Positions 29,982-39,586 of a stretch of DNA of 64,000 nt are shown in pieces (position 1 is the stretch's first letter; the number at the start of each line of letters is the position of its first letter). The position numbers and the translations under genes are program-made. The notes below the pieces were generated by a model. The model did not search any database and was not told the origin of the DNA. It worked only from the letters and a program-made list of their open reading frames with translations. Source of the stretch: CAVRTM01 sp963724015. GTDB lineage: Bacteria; Actinomycetota; Actinomycetes; Actinomycetales; Dermatophilaceae. The stretch spans positions 806,001-870,000 of the forward strand of contig CAVRTM010000004.1 of assembly GCA_963724015.1 (NCBI GenBank), in the 5' to 3' direction.

Positions 29982-30938
29982 ATGTCTGAAGTCCTCGTCC
30001 TGGTCGACCACGTCGACGGGACCGTCCGCAAGAGCACGCTCGAGCTGCTCACCATCGCCCGCCGCCTGGGCGAGCCGTCCGCCGTGTTCGTCGGCGCCGG
30101 CCTGGAGAACGCCACGGAGTCGCTCGCCCGGTACGGCGCGCAGAAGGTCTACCGGGTGGAGAACCCGGAGCTCACCGACTACCTCGTCGCGCCCCGCGCC
30201 GAGCTGCTGGCCCAGCTCGTCGCCTCCGCCTCGCCGGCGGCGGTGCTGATCTCCTCCTCCACCGACGGCAAGGAGATCGCCGCACGCCTGGCGATCAAGA
30301 CCTCCTCGGGCCTGATCACCGACGCCGTCGACGTGCAGGCCGGCCCCGACGGTGTGCAGACCACGCAGTCGGTCTTCGCCGGCAGCTACACCGTCACCGC
30401 CACGATCACCCGCGGCACCCCGATCGTCGTGGTCAAGCCCAACTCGGCGACGCCGGAGGAGGCCCCGGGCGCGGCCGCCGAGGAGGCCGTGGAGGTCACC
30501 GTCTCCGAGGCCGCCCGTGCGGCCCGGGTCACCGACCGCCAGCCGCGCGCGGCGACCGGCCGTCCCGGCCTGACCGAGGCCGCGATCGTGGTCTCCGGCG
30601 GCCGTGGCACGGCGGGGGACTTCGCCCCGGTCGAGGCGTTCGCCGACGCCCTCGGTGCCGCCGTCGGTGCGTCCCGCGCCGCGGTCGACGCCGGCTGGTA
30701 CCCGCACACCAACCAGGTCGGGCAGACCGGCAAGCAGGTCTCACCCCAGCTGTACGTCGCGGCGGGCATCTCCGGCGCGATCCAGCACCGCGCCGGGATG
30801 CAGACCTCCAAGACGATCGTCGCGGTCAACAAGGACGAGGAGGCGCCGATCTTCGAGCTGGTCGACTTCGGCGTCGTCGGTGACCTGTTCTCGGTCCTGC
30901 CCCAGGCCACCCAGGCGGTCAAGGCCGCCAAGGGCTAG
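29982..30938 (+). CDS. etfA: electron transfer flavoprotein alpha subunit
   Basis: A 318-residue protein, intact. N-terminal domain (VLVLVDHVDGTVRKSTLELLTIAR) and C-terminal FAD domain: VVSGGRGTAG (about residue 203), NQVGQTGKQVSPQLY (about 245), AAGISGAIQH (about 261) and FGVVGDLFSVLPQ. Binds the FAD of the EtfAB heterodimer. Followed by a hairpin terminator and then the iscS-mnmA pair. Confidence 0.95.
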   Translation: MSEVLVLVDHVDGTVRKSTLELLTIARRLGEPSAVFVGAGLENATESLARYGAQKVYRVENPELTDYLVAPRAELLAQLVASASPAAVLISSSTDGKEIAARLAIKTSSGLITDAVDVQAGPDGVQTTQSVFAGSYTVTATITRGTPIVVVKPNSATPEEAPGAAAEEAVEVTVSEAARAARVTDRQPRAATGRPGLTEAAIVVSGGRGTAGDFAPVEAFADALGAAVGASRAAVDAGWYPHTNQVGQTGKQVSPQLYVAAGISGAIQHRAGMQTSKTIVAVNKDEEAPIFELVDFGVVGDLFSVLPQATQAVKAAKG

Positions 30939-30957
30939 ACCCTTCCTGCCGTACGAC

Positions 30958-30990
30958 GCGCCCGGCCCCGCCCCGTGCGGAGCCGGGCGC
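30958..30990 (+). terminator. hairpin terminator after etfA
   Basis: GCGCCCGGC and GCCGGGCGC form a 9-bp stem with a 15-nt GC-rich loop, 20 bp after the etfA stop. No T-run. Confidence 0.5.
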
Positions 30991-31072
30991 CGTGCTGTCC
31001 TCCCGCAAACCTGGGGTTCTGCCGACCGCCCCTCCCGCGGCTGGGCCGGCGCCCCGGCGTCAGCGCGGCACC

Positions 31073-31078
31073 TAGACT
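31073..31078 (+). promoter_or_regulatory. -10 box (TAGACT) for a probably leaderless iscS-mnmA mRNA
   Basis: TAGACT ends 6 nt before the GTG start of the cysteine desulfurase gene. The same hexamer stands 7 nt before the gatC and ilvD starts in this window. Confidence 0.5.
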
Positions 31079-31084
31079 TGGACG

Positions 31085-32296
31085 GTGCCTGGTTCCCCCG
31101 TCTACCTCGACCACGCCGCCACCACCCCCGTGCTGCCGGAGGTCATCGAGGCGATGACGGCCGAGATGGCCGTCGTGGGCAACCCCTCCTCGCTGCACAC
31201 CTCCGGCCGTCGGGCCCGGCGGGTGGTCGAGGAGTCCCGTGAGTCGATCGGCCGGGCGCTGGGCGCCCGCCCGTCCGAGGTGCTGTTCACCTCCGGCGGC
31301 ACCGAGTCCGACAACCTGGCGATCAAGGGCCTGTTCCACGCCCGCCGGGACGCCGACCCCCGCCGGGTCCGCCTGCTGGTCAGCGCCGTCGAGCACCACG
31401 CCGTCCTGGACTGCGTCGACTTCCTGGTCGGCGCCGAGGGCGCGGTGGTCTCGTGGCTGGAGGTCGACCCCCAGGGGCGGGTGCGGCCCGAGACGGTGCG
31501 CGCCGCGATCGAGGACGACCCCGCGTCGGTGGCGCTGGTCAGCGTGATGTGGGCCAACAACGAGGTCGGCACGGTGCAGCCCGTGGCGGAGGTCGTCGCC
31601 GTGGCCCACGAGCACGGCATCCCGGTGCACACGGACGCCGTACAGGCCGTCGGCGCGGTCCCGGTCGACTTCGCCGCCTGCGGCGCGGACCTGCTGACGT
31701 TCAGCGGGCACAAGATCGGCGGCCCGCAGGGGATCGGCGTCCTGCTGGCCCGACGGGACGTCCGTCTCGTCCCCCTCACCCACGGCGGGGGCCAGGAGCG
31801 ACAGCTGCGCAGCGGCACGCTGGACACCCCCGCGATCCGCGGCCTCGCGGTCGCGGTCGGCGTGAGCGTCGGCCGCCGGGAGGCCGAGGCGGCCCGGCTG
31901 GTGGCGCTGCGCGACCGGCTGCTCCTCGGCGCGATGGCCTCGAGCCACGACGTCACCGTCTCGGGCGACTGGCGCGAGGGCGACGGCCTGCACCGCCTGC
32001 CCGGCAACGCGCACCTGCTGGTCCCCGGCTGTGACGGCGACTCGCTGCTCTACCTCCTGGACGCCGCCGGGGTCGAGTGCTCCACCGGGTCGGCCTGCCA
32101 GGCGGGGGTGCCGCAGCCCAGCCACGTCCTGCTGGCGATGGGCGTGCCGGAGGCGCACGCCCGCGGCGCCCTGCGGGTGACCCTGGGACACACCTCCACC
32201 GACGCCGACGTCGACGCGTTCCTCGCTGCGCTCCCGGCCGCGCTGGACCGGGCCCGGCGTGCCCAGGTGGCCACCTCGGCCGGGGCCAGGCGCTGA
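31085..32296 (+). CDS. cysteine desulfurase, IscS/NifS type
   Basis: A 403-residue PLP enzyme, intact. VYLDHAATTP at the N-terminus, TSGGTESDNLAIKG, AVEHHAVLD, the PLP lysine Lys210 (FSGHKIGGPQG), LRSGTLDTPAIRG and the active-site loop ECSTGSACQAG with Cys338. It removes sulfur from cysteine as a persulfide. Its stop overlaps the mnmA start (TGATG), so the sulfur most likely goes to MnmA for tRNA 2-thiouridine, as in Rv3025c-Rv3024c. GTG start 6 nt after a TAGACT box. Confidence 0.95.
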   Translation: MPGSPVYLDHAATTPVLPEVIEAMTAEMAVVGNPSSLHTSGRRARRVVEESRESIGRALGARPSEVLFTSGGTESDNLAIKGLFHARRDADPRRVRLLVSAVEHHAVLDCVDFLVGAEGAVVSWLEVDPQGRVRPETVRAAIEDDPASVALVSVMWANNEVGTVQPVAEVVAVAHEHGIPVHTDAVQAVGAVPVDFAACGADLLTFSGHKIGGPQGIGVLLARRDVRLVPLTHGGGQERQLRSGTLDTPAIRGLAVAVGVSVGRREAEAARLVALRDRLLLGAMASSHDVTVSGDWREGDGLHRLPGNAHLLVPGCDGDSLLYLLDAAGVECSTGSACQAGVPQPSHVLLAMGVPEAHARGALRVTLGHTSTDADVDAFLAALPAALDRARRAQVATSAGARR

Positions 32297-33378
32297 TGCG
32301 CGTCGTCGCCGCGATGAGCGGAGGAGTCGACTCCGCGGTCGCCGCCGCCCGGATGCTCGACGCCGGTCACGACGTGGTGGGGGTCCACCTCGCGCTGAGC
32401 CAGTCGGCCGCGACCCTGCGCGAGAGCGCCCGCGGCTGCTGCACGATCGAGGACGCCGGCGACGCGCGCCGGGTCGCCGACATGCTGGGCATCCCGTTCT
32501 ACGTGTGGGACATGGCCACCCGGTTCCGCGAGGACGTCATCGAGGACTTCGTCGCCGAGTACGCCGCCGGGCGCACCCCCAACCCGTGTCTGCGCTGCAA
32601 CGAGAAGATCAAGTTCGCCGCGCTGCTGGACAAGGCGCTGGCCCTCGGCTTCGACGCCGTCGCCACCGGCCACTACGCCCAGGTCGTCGAGCACCCGGAC
32701 GGGCGACGCGAGCTGCACCGGGCGGTCGACATGGCCAAGGACCAGTCCTACGTCCTCGGCGTCCTCGACGAGGACCAGCTCGCGCGGTCGTTCTTCCCGC
32801 TCGGGGACACCACCAAGCCCCAGATCCGCGAGGAGGCCCGCGAGCGCGGGTTCTACGTCGCCGCCAAGCCCGACAGCCACGACATCTGCTTCATCGCCGA
32901 CGGGGACACCCGCGCGTGGCTGTCCCAGCGGCTCGGCGAGCAGGCCGGTGACATCGTCGACACCGACGGCACCGTGCTCGGCCAGCACCGGGGCGCCTAC
33001 GCGTTCACCGTCGGCCAGCGCAGGGGCCTGCACCTCGACCGGCCCGCCGCCGACGGTGCGCCGCGCTACGTCGTCCAGGTGCAGCCTCGGTCCAACACCG
33101 TCGTCGTCGGCACCGCCGACCTGCTCGGCGTCGACACCCTCACCGGCGACCACGCCCGCTGGTGCGGGCCGCCGCCGCAGGGCGTCGTACGCCTCGGCGC
33201 GCAGGTGCGCGCGCACGGCGAGGAGGTGCCCGCCACCGCCTGGGCCGACGGGGAACGGGTCGAGGTGCGCCTGGAGCGGCGCATCCGCGGGGTGGCACCC
33301 GGTCAGTCCGTCGTGCTGTACGACGGCACGCGCGTCGTGGGCTCGGCCACGATCAGCGCCGCCGCGACCAGCCGCTGA
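32296..33378 (+). CDS. mnmA: tRNA-specific 2-thiouridylase
   Basis: A 360-residue protein, intact. PP-loop SGGVDSAVAA (residues 8-17), catalytic cysteines Cys101 (NPCLRCNEKIKF) and Cys198 (DSHDICFIAD), HYAQV and the C-terminal beta-barrel (FTVGQRRGLH, GQSVVLYDGTRVVGSATI). It thiolates U34 of tRNA Glu, Gln and Lys using sulfur from the cysteine desulfurase encoded just upstream. The long extension of the frame upstream overlaps that gene and is not coding. Confidence 0.95.
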   Translation: MRVVAAMSGGVDSAVAAARMLDAGHDVVGVHLALSQSAATLRESARGCCTIEDAGDARRVADMLGIPFYVWDMATRFREDVIEDFVAEYAAGRTPNPCLRCNEKIKFAALLDKALALGFDAVATGHYAQVVEHPDGRRELHRAVDMAKDQSYVLGVLDEDQLARSFFPLGDTTKPQIREEARERGFYVAAKPDSHDICFIADGDTRAWLSQRLGEQAGDIVDTDGTVLGQHRGAYAFTVGQRRGLHLDRPAADGAPRYVVQVQPRSNTVVVGTADLLGVDTLTGDHARWCGPPPQGVVRLGAQVRAHGEEVPATAWADGERVEVRLERRIRGVAPGQSVVLYDGTRVVGSATISAAATSR

Positions 33379-33409
33379 GCCACGCCCCGCCTCGCCGCCT
33401 TCCCGCTGC

Positions 33410-33479
33410 ACCGGACGCACCGGCAGTGCCCGAATTCGGACACCAGGTGCCCGAATTCGGGCACTGCGGTGCGTCCGGT
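33410..33479. repeat. 70-bp near-perfect inverted repeat with GAATTC-centred arms
   Basis: The two arms (33410-33444 and 33446-33479) pair over about 34 positions with one bulged G and one mismatch, with a single base between them. Each arm contains a smaller palindrome: GCCCGAATTCGG on the left and GCCCGAATTCGGGC on the right. It lies in the mnmA to MetE-like gap. It could act as a terminator, but the doubled inner palindrome looks like a dispersed palindromic (REP-like) element. Confidence 0.8.
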
Positions 33480-33536
33480 CGATGACGGCGGTCGGTGAGG
33501 GCGGGTTGCTGGATGAGGGTGGTCGGTGGCGGCCGT

Positions 33537-33542
33537 TAGGCT
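33537..33542 (+). promoter_or_regulatory. putative -10 box (TAGGCT) of the MetE-like gene
   Basis: TAGGCT ends 6 nt before the GTG start at 33549. Confidence 0.35.
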
Positions 33543-33548
33543 CGCGCG

Positions 33549-34537
33549 GTGAGCAGAGCGAGCGGCATCGGATCCTGGCCCGGCACCTCCGTCCGGGAGG
33601 CGCTCGCCGTCGTCCGCGACGTCCTGTCCGAGGACGGGCTGCCCTACCTGCCCGAGCTGCCGGCGCGCGGGCCGGGCTCCGACATGGTCGGGCGAGCCGC
33701 CGGCCTGCTCGTGGACCTGGCGGTCGACCTGCAGCCGATGGGCTGGCGCTTCGTCGACCGGCCCGGGCCGCGACGCCTCGCGCACCGCGTCCCTGTGGCG
33801 GGAGGACCTCGACGAGCTGGCCGAGGCGTTCGACGGCTACACCGGCGAGCTCAAGCTGCAGGTGGCCGGCCCGTGGACCCTGGCCTCGTCGGTGTGGCTG
33901 CACCGCGCCGAGCGTGCGGTCGTCGACGAGGGCGCCACCCGCGACCTCGTCGCCTCCCTGGCGGAGGGCGTGCGGGTCCACCTGGGCGAGGTCCAGCGCC
34001 TGGTGCCGGGCGCCCGGCTCGTGCTGCAGCTCGACGAGCCCGGCCTCCCCGCCGTGCTGGCCGGCCGGCTGCCCACCGCCTCGGGCTACGGCATGCTCCG
34101 GGCGGTCGACCCCCAGGTGGCGGCCGGCCGGCCTTCGCGACGTGCTCGCCGCCGCGGACGGGCGGCGTACGGCGATCCACTGCTGCGCCCCGGACCTGAA
34201 CTGGCCCCTGTTGCGGGGCACCGGCGCCTCCGCGCTCGCGGTCGACACGACGCTGCTCGGCCCCCGCGGGTGGGAGTCGGCCGCGGCGACGGTGGAGTCC
34301 GGGGTCGCGCTGTGGGCCGGCGTGCTGCCCACCGACGGCAGCCAGACCAGTGTGTCCGGCGTCCTCGGCCCGCTCGTCGACCGCTGGCGCGAGGTGGGAC
34401 TGCCCGTCGCCGTCCTCGACGCCGTCACGGTCACGCCGACGTGCGGGCTGGCCGGGCTCACACCCGAGCAGGCCCGCGGCGTTCAGGAGATGGCCGCCGA
34501 CACCGCGCGTGCCCTCACCGAGACCGCCGGGAGCTGA
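33549..34537 (+). CDS. MetE-like (cobalamin-independent methionine synthase superfamily) protein (two frameshifts)
   Basis: About 328 residues after removing extra bases near 33769 and 34131. It resembles the C-terminal catalytic barrel of MetE: N-terminal SGIGSWPGTSVREALAVV, LKLQVAGPWTLASSVWL, LVLQLDEPGLPAVLAG, zinc-ligand type segments IHCCAPDLNW and TVTPTCGLAGLTPEQA. True MetE is about 750 residues, so this short version is a paralogue whose reaction is unknown. Rv3015c lies at the same place next to ligA in M. tuberculosis. GTG start close to a TAGGCT box. Confidence 0.8.
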
Positions 34538-34544
34538 ACCGCCG

Positions 34545-35593
34545 ATGACCACCAGGCCCGCCACACCCGTCCCACCCGCGACGCGCGCCACCGGCCGACC
34601 CGGCGGCACGGTCCTCCCGCGTCCCGTGGCCCGCGAAGTTCGGCGCGCTCGCGGTCATCTGGGGCGCGAGCTTCTTCTTCATGAAGATCGGTCTGCGCTC
34701 CCTGGCGCCGCTGCAGATCTCGGGGCTGCGGATCTTCAGCGGCGCGGCCGTCCTCGTGGCGCTGCTGTCGGCGTCCCGCGGGCGGCTGCCGCGCGACCGT
34801 GCCGTCTGGGCGCACCTCGTGGTCTCCGCGTTCTTCCTGTGCACCCTGCCGTTCAGCCTGTTCGCCCTCGGCGAGGAGCGCGTCAGCTCCGCCCTCGCCG
34901 GCATCGGCAACGCCACCACGCCCATCGCCACGGTCGCGTTCAGCCTGCTGCTCCTGCGCGGCGACGTCCTCGGCCGGCGCAAGGTCATCGGGGTCCTCGT
35001 GGGCTTTCTCGGCGTCCTGGTGATCATGCAGCCGTGGACAGGCCACCGGGCGGCCGGACCTCGTCGGCTTCGGCATGACCCTGGTCGCCGGCGCGTCGTA
35101 CGGCCTGGGCTGGACCTACAACAAGCGGTTCCTGCGCGGCAGCGACCTCGGTGGCCTGTCGCTGCCGGCCGCCCAGCTGACCGTGGCCGCCGCCCAGATG
35201 GTGGTCGTGCTCCTGGTCTGGTGGGCGACCGTCGCCGACCGGCTGCCCGCACCGTGGTCGGTCCACGCCCAGGTCGGCGGCGGGTCCGTGCTGGCGCCGC
35301 TGCTGGCGGTGCTCGTCCTCGGTGTCATGGGCACGGGGATCGCGTTCTCGCTGCAGTTCGACGTGATGCGTGAGGCCGGCCCGACCGTCGGGGCGTCGGT
35401 GACCTACCTGATCCCGGTGGTCTCCGTCGCCCTCGGCGTGCTGGCGCTGCACGAGCGGCTGCAGTGGCCCCAGCTGCTCGGTGCCGGGGTCGTCATCGGG
35501 GCGGCGCTGCTGATCGGCCGGCCACCGGCCCGGCGGCGTGCGCGCCGCCGCAGGCGGAGTGCCGGACGGCGGCGCCGGCGCGCGGTGACATGA
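34545..35593 (+). CDS. EamA/DMT-family transporter (two frameshifts)
   Basis: About 348 residues after removing extra bases near 34627 and 35053. The corrected chain has about ten hydrophobic helices in two EamA halves: ALAVIWGASFFFMKIGLRSL, VVSAFFLCTLPFSLFALGEE, VIGVLVGFLGVLVIMQPW; then SYGLGWTYNKRFL, GTGIAFSLQFDVMREAGPT and VTYLIPVVSVALGVLALHE, with a basic C-terminal tail. Drug/metabolite transporters of this kind export amino acids or other small molecules; substrate unknown. Start ATG is 7 bp after the MetE-like stop. Confidence 0.85.
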
Positions 35594-35631
35594 GTGGGCG
35601 GGCTGTCGGTGGCGTGCGGCAGGATGAGGCC

Positions 35632-37767
35632 ATGAGCGACGCTGCCCCCGCCGAGCTGGTCGACGCCCCCGACGAGGTCCGGCACGAGTGGACCGACCTG
35701 GCCGAGCAGGTGCGGGCCCACCAGTTCGCCTACCACGTGCGCGACGCGCCGACGATCAGCGACGGCGAGTACGACGCGCTGGTCCGCCGCCTGAGCGGGC
35801 TGGAGGACGCCTACCCGGGGCTGCGCACGCCCGACAGCCCGACCCAGCAGGTCGGCGCGGCGTTCTCCACCGACTTCGCCGCGGTCGACCACCTCGAGCG
35901 GATGCTGAGCCTGGACAACGTGTTCAGCGCCGAGGAGCTCGCTGCGTGGGCGCTGCGGGTGTCCCGGGACGCGGGCGGTGCGGCGTTCCGCTTCCTGTGC
36001 GAGCTCAAGATCGACGGCCTCGCGATCAGCCTGCTCTACGAGCGGGGCCGGCTGGTGCGGGCCGCGACCCGGGGGGACGGCCGCACCGGTGAGGACGTGA
36101 CCCACAACGTCCGCACCATCGAGGGCATCCCGCACCGGCTCGCCGGCACGGGCCATCCCGAGAGCGTCGAGGTGCGCGGTGAGGTCTTCTTCCCCGTGGC
36201 GGCCTTCGAGGAGCTCAACGCGAGCCTGGTCGAGGCGGGCAAGGCGCCGTTCGCCAACCCGCGCAACGCCGCTGCGGGCTCGCTGCGCCAGAAGGACCCG
36301 CGGGTCACGGCGACCCGGCCGCTGCGCATGCTGGTCCACGGCCTGGGCGCCCGCCGCGGTTTCGACGTCGAGCGCCAGAGCGAGTCCTACGCCGTGCTGC
36401 GCGACTGGGGCCTGCCGGTCTCCTCCCACTTCAGCGTCGTCGACGAGATCGAGCAGGTGCAGGCCTACGTGCGGCACTACGGCGAGCACCGCCACACGGT
36501 CGAGCACGAGCTGGACGGCATCGTGGTCAAGGTCGACGAGGTCGCGGTCCAGCGGCGGCTGGGGTCGACCTCCCGCGCTCCCCGCTGGGCGATCGCCTAC
36601 AAGTACCCGCCGGAGGAGGTCACCACCAAGCTGCTCGACATCCGCGTCAACGTCGGGCGCACCGGCCGGGTCACCCCGTACGGCGTCATGGAGCCGGTCA
36701 AGGTGGCCGGCTCCACCGTCGAGATGGCCACGCTGCACAACGCCTTCGAGGTCGTGCGCAAGGGCGTGCTGATCGGCGACACCGTCGTCCTGCGCAAGGC
36801 CGGTGACGTCATCCCCGAGATCGTGGGGCCCGTGGTCGACCTGCGCGACGGGTCCGAGCGCGCCTTCGAGATGCCGACGCACTGCCCCGAGTGCGGCACC
36901 GAGCTCGCGCCGCAGAAGGAGGGCGACAAGGACATCCGCTGTCCCAACAGCCGCTTCTGCCCGGCCCAGCTGCGCGAGCGGCTGTTCAGCCTGGCCGGCC
37001 GCGGCGGCTTCGACATCGAGGCGCTGGGTTGGGAGGGCGCGACCGCGCTGCTCGAGGCCAAGGTGATCGCCGACGAGGGCGACCTGTTCGACCTCGGCCC
37101 GGCGCCGGACGGTGACACCACCGCCGCCGTCGCGCGCCTGGCGACCGTCGCGCTCTACACCCGTGCCGCGAAGAAGACCGACCCGCCCGAGGCCGTCGTC
37201 GGCGGCCGGGTGCTGTCGGCCAACGGCACCAAGCTCATCGCCAACCTGGCCACCGCCAAGACCCAGCCGCTGTGGCGGGTGCTCGTGGCGCTGTCGATCC
37301 GCCACGTCGGCCCGACCGCCGCGCGCGCCCTGGCCGGGCACCTGCACACGATGGAGGCGATCCGCTCCGCCAGCCGCGAGGAGCTCGCCGCCGTCGAGGG
37401 CGTCGGCGGCGTGATCGCCGACTCCGTGGTCGAGTGGTTCGCCGTCGACTGGCACCAAGCGATCCTCGACAAGTGGGCCGCTGCCGGCGTGCGGATGGCC
37501 GATGAGGTCGACGCGTCCACGCCCCGCACGCTCGAGGGGCTGACCGTCGTGGTCACCGGCTCGCTCGAGGGGTTCTCCCGCGACGAGGCCAAGGAGGCCA
37601 TCCTCGCCCGCGGCGGCAAGGCCTCCGGTTCGGTGTCGAAGAAGACCGACTACGTCGTGGTGGGCGACAACGCCGGGTCCAAGGCCGACAAGGCGACCGA
37701 GCTCGGCGTGCCGGTGCTCGACGAGGCGGGCTTCCGACGCCTGCTCGAGCAAGGCACCCCCGACTGA
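35632..37767 (+). CDS. ligA: NAD-dependent DNA ligase
   Basis: A 711-residue protein, intact and full length. Domain Ia (TDLAEQVRAHQFAYHVRDAPTISDGEYD), adenylation motif CELKIDG with Lys126, OB fold, zinc finger (CPECGTEL ... CPNSRFCPAQ, about 421-446), HhH repeats and a C-terminal BRCT domain (LEGLTVVVTGSLEGFSRDEAKEAILARGGK). Seals nicks in replication and repair. Start chosen at MSDAAPAELV, preceded by CAGGATGAGGCC, the same string found before the hydrolase start at 7734. Confidence 0.97.
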   Translation: MSDAAPAELVDAPDEVRHEWTDLAEQVRAHQFAYHVRDAPTISDGEYDALVRRLSGLEDAYPGLRTPDSPTQQVGAAFSTDFAAVDHLERMLSLDNVFSAEELAAWALRVSRDAGGAAFRFLCELKIDGLAISLLYERGRLVRAATRGDGRTGEDVTHNVRTIEGIPHRLAGTGHPESVEVRGEVFFPVAAFEELNASLVEAGKAPFANPRNAAAGSLRQKDPRVTATRPLRMLVHGLGARRGFDVERQSESYAVLRDWGLPVSSHFSVVDEIEQVQAYVRHYGEHRHTVEHELDGIVVKVDEVAVQRRLGSTSRAPRWAIAYKYPPEEVTTKLLDIRVNVGRTGRVTPYGVMEPVKVAGSTVEMATLHNAFEVVRKGVLIGDTVVLRKAGDVIPEIVGPVVDLRDGSERAFEMPTHCPECGTELAPQKEGDKDIRCPNSRFCPAQLRERLFSLAGRGGFDIEALGWEGATALLEAKVIADEGDLFDLGPAPDGDTTAAVARLATVALYTRAAKKTDPPEAVVGGRVLSANGTKLIANLATAKTQPLWRVLVALSIRHVGPTAARALAGHLHTMEAIRSASREELAAVEGVGGVIADSVVEWFAVDWHQAILDKWAAAGVRMADEVDASTPRTLEGLTVVVTGSLEGFSRDEAKEAILARGGKASGSVSKKTDYVVVGDNAGSKADKATELGVPVLDEAGFRRLLEQGTPD

Positions 37768-37823
37768 CCAGCTGTGCCGCCGGTCTGGTGGGCTCGCGCG
37801 ACGGCGCTCGACAAGGAGAAGCC

Positions 37824-38585
37824 ATGACATCCGTTCCCCCGTCGGACACGCTGCGGGCCACGGAGCTCGTCGACGTAGACCTGCGCGGTGCCAGGTTCGT
37901 CAGGGCTGACCTGTCCGGCGTCGTGATGCGCGCGGTCGACGTGGCCGGGGCGGACATCGACGCACCGTGGCTCTTCGACGGCGAGAGCGTCCTGCGCGTC
38001 AATGGCGTCGACGTCATCCCCTTCGTCGAGGCCGAGCTCAACCGTCGCTTTCCCGGGCGCGCTGATCGGCGCGCCGCAGACCCGGACGGCCTGCGTGCGG
38101 CCTGGGCCGTGCTCGAGCGCACCTGGGCGGCCACGCTCGAGCGCGTCGCGGCGATGCCGGCTGGCACCGTCGACGTGTCCGTAGACGGCGAGTGGACGTT
38201 CGCGCAGACGGTGCGGCACCTGGTCATGGCCACGGACACGTGGCTGGGCCGGGCGGTCCTGCAGATCCAGCAGCCCTTCCATCCCATCGGTCAGCCGAAC
38301 GCCGAGTACGAGACCGACGGCTACGACCTGTCGGTCTTCACGACGGCCACCCCGTCGTACGCCGAGGTGCTCGAGGTCCGGGCGGGTCGCGTGGCGATGG
38401 TGCGCGACTTCCTCCAGGCGGTCACACCGGATGAGCTGGCGGCGCCGCGCCGGAACCCCTGGGACCCTGGACACCAGGAGACCGTGCTGTCGTGCCTGCA
38501 CGTGATTCTGCAGGAGGAGTGGGAGCACCACCGTTACGCCGTACGCGACCTCGACGCGATCCAGGAGAGGGGCGACTGCCCCTGA
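37824..38585 (+). CDS. DinB-fold protein with pentapeptide-like N-terminus
   Basis: A 253-residue protein, RBS AAGGAGAAG before ATG. Residues about 8-45 show pentapeptide-repeat periodicity (LVDVDLRGARFVRADLSGVVMRAVDVAGADI); residues about 85-245 form a DinB four-helix bundle with a conserved His in QTVRHLVMATDTWLG and a late EEWEHHRYAVRDLD. DinB-like proteins bind a metal through three histidines; many are thiol S-transferases. First gene of the accessory block after ligA. Not operonic with ligA by spacing (56 bp). Confidence 0.8.
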   Translation: MTSVPPSDTLRATELVDVDLRGARFVRADLSGVVMRAVDVAGADIDAPWLFDGESVLRVNGVDVIPFVEAELNRRFPGRADRRAADPDGLRAAWAVLERTWAATLERVAAMPAGTVDVSVDGEWTFAQTVRHLVMATDTWLGRAVLQIQQPFHPIGQPNAEYETDGYDLSVFTTATPSYAEVLEVRAGRVAMVRDFLQAVTPDELAAPRRNPWDPGHQETVLSCLHVILQEEWEHHRYAVRDLDAIQERGDCP

Positions 38586-38698
38586 GCGGCGCCACGGAGG
38601 CGGCGATGGCCGCCCGTCGCAGCACCCTGGACGTCCCAACGACGACACCGTGGACCGGTTTCTGCGGGACCGTCTCCGCGGGGATGTGGGACGCTGGC

Positions 38699-39571
38699 AT
38701 GGTGCCTTGGGTGCCCGAGCTGTTCACCGCTCCAGTGCTGCAGCGGCTGGTGGACCAGCGGCGGCGGGATGAGCTTGTGGCCGTGCCCTACTTCGAGGGG
38801 CTGATGGCAGGGGAGCCCGACGCACTGGTCGAGTCCTTCGCCGGCGAGCCTGAGGTGCACGACCCTCTCCGCGGACGGGTGCGGGGTGTACGGGCGTTCA
38901 GGGCGTTCGCTGCAGAGAGCAGCGCGTGGCTTCGGCAGCACCACCTCAGGGTCCAGGCGGTTGAGCACGTCATCCTCGAGCGGCAGGGCTTCGAGGAGGT
39001 GACTCTCCAGCTCGACGGTGACGGCGGCCCCTTCGACCTTCCGGTCGCGGTCGTCGCCAACCGCGCGTCCGGCGGTCTCATCGAGGAGCTGCGGATCTAC
39101 TTCGGCACCCGGGCGCTGACCGGCCGCCACGTGAACCGACCGCCACTGCTCCAGCCCGACTCGCAGCTGCATGAGTCCGAGGTGGTTGCGGACTACCGGC
39201 GCGGGCTCGCGGCAGGCGACATCGACGCGCTGGTCGCGGCGTTCGAACCGGACGGCTACGTCCGGGAGCCTGCGGGCAGTCAGGACATCTACCAAGGGTC
39301 GGATGGCCTGCGCGCCCTCTACGAGCGATGGTTCTCGAACGGCGGCGGCCTCACGCTGGAGACCTGCGCCCTCGTCGACGACGGGCGTGCGTGCGCCGTG
39401 GAGTACAACCTCGTGCGGCGGGGCAGGACGCAGCTGCCGCCGCGCGCCGGGGTCGCCGTCCTGGTCCGGGGCAGCACCGGCAAGCTGGCCGCGGTCCGCG
39501 TGTACGACGACGCGGCATCGCCGCTCGTCGATGAAGACGGGTCAGCGCCGCCGCCCGGCCCGGGGAGGTAG
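38699..39571 (+). CDS. tandem SnoaL-like (NTF2-fold) protein
   Basis: About 290 residues with two NTF2-like domains: first around YFEGLMAGEPDALVESFAGEPEVHDPLRGRVRGVRAF, second around YRRGLAAGDIDALVAAFEPDGYVREPAGSQDIYQGSDGLRALY. SnoaL-fold proteins include ketosteroid-isomerase-like enzymes and polyketide cyclases, but many are uncharacterised. The start is uncertain: in-frame ATG codons exist at 38606, 38684 and 38699; I take the one nearest conserved sequence (MVPWVPELF). Convergent with the peroxiredoxin gene 15 bp away. Confidence 0.65.
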   Translation: MVPWVPELFTAPVLQRLVDQRRRDELVAVPYFEGLMAGEPDALVESFAGEPEVHDPLRGRVRGVRAFRAFAAESSAWLRQHHLRVQAVEHVILERQGFEEVTLQLDGDGGPFDLPVAVVANRASGGLIEELRIYFGTRALTGRHVNRPPLLQPDSQLHESEVVADYRRGLAAGDIDALVAAFEPDGYVREPAGSQDIYQGSDGLRALYERWFSNGGGLTLETCALVDDGRACAVEYNLVRRGRTQLPPRAGVAVLVRGSTGKLAAVRVYDDAASPLVDEDGSAPPPGPGR

Positions 39572-39586
39572 CCGCGGGAGCACAGG

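Noticed and set aside
35404..37830. 808-codon minus-strand open frame opposite ligA
   Set aside because: Antisense shadow of an intact, full-length ligA; no recognisable domain.
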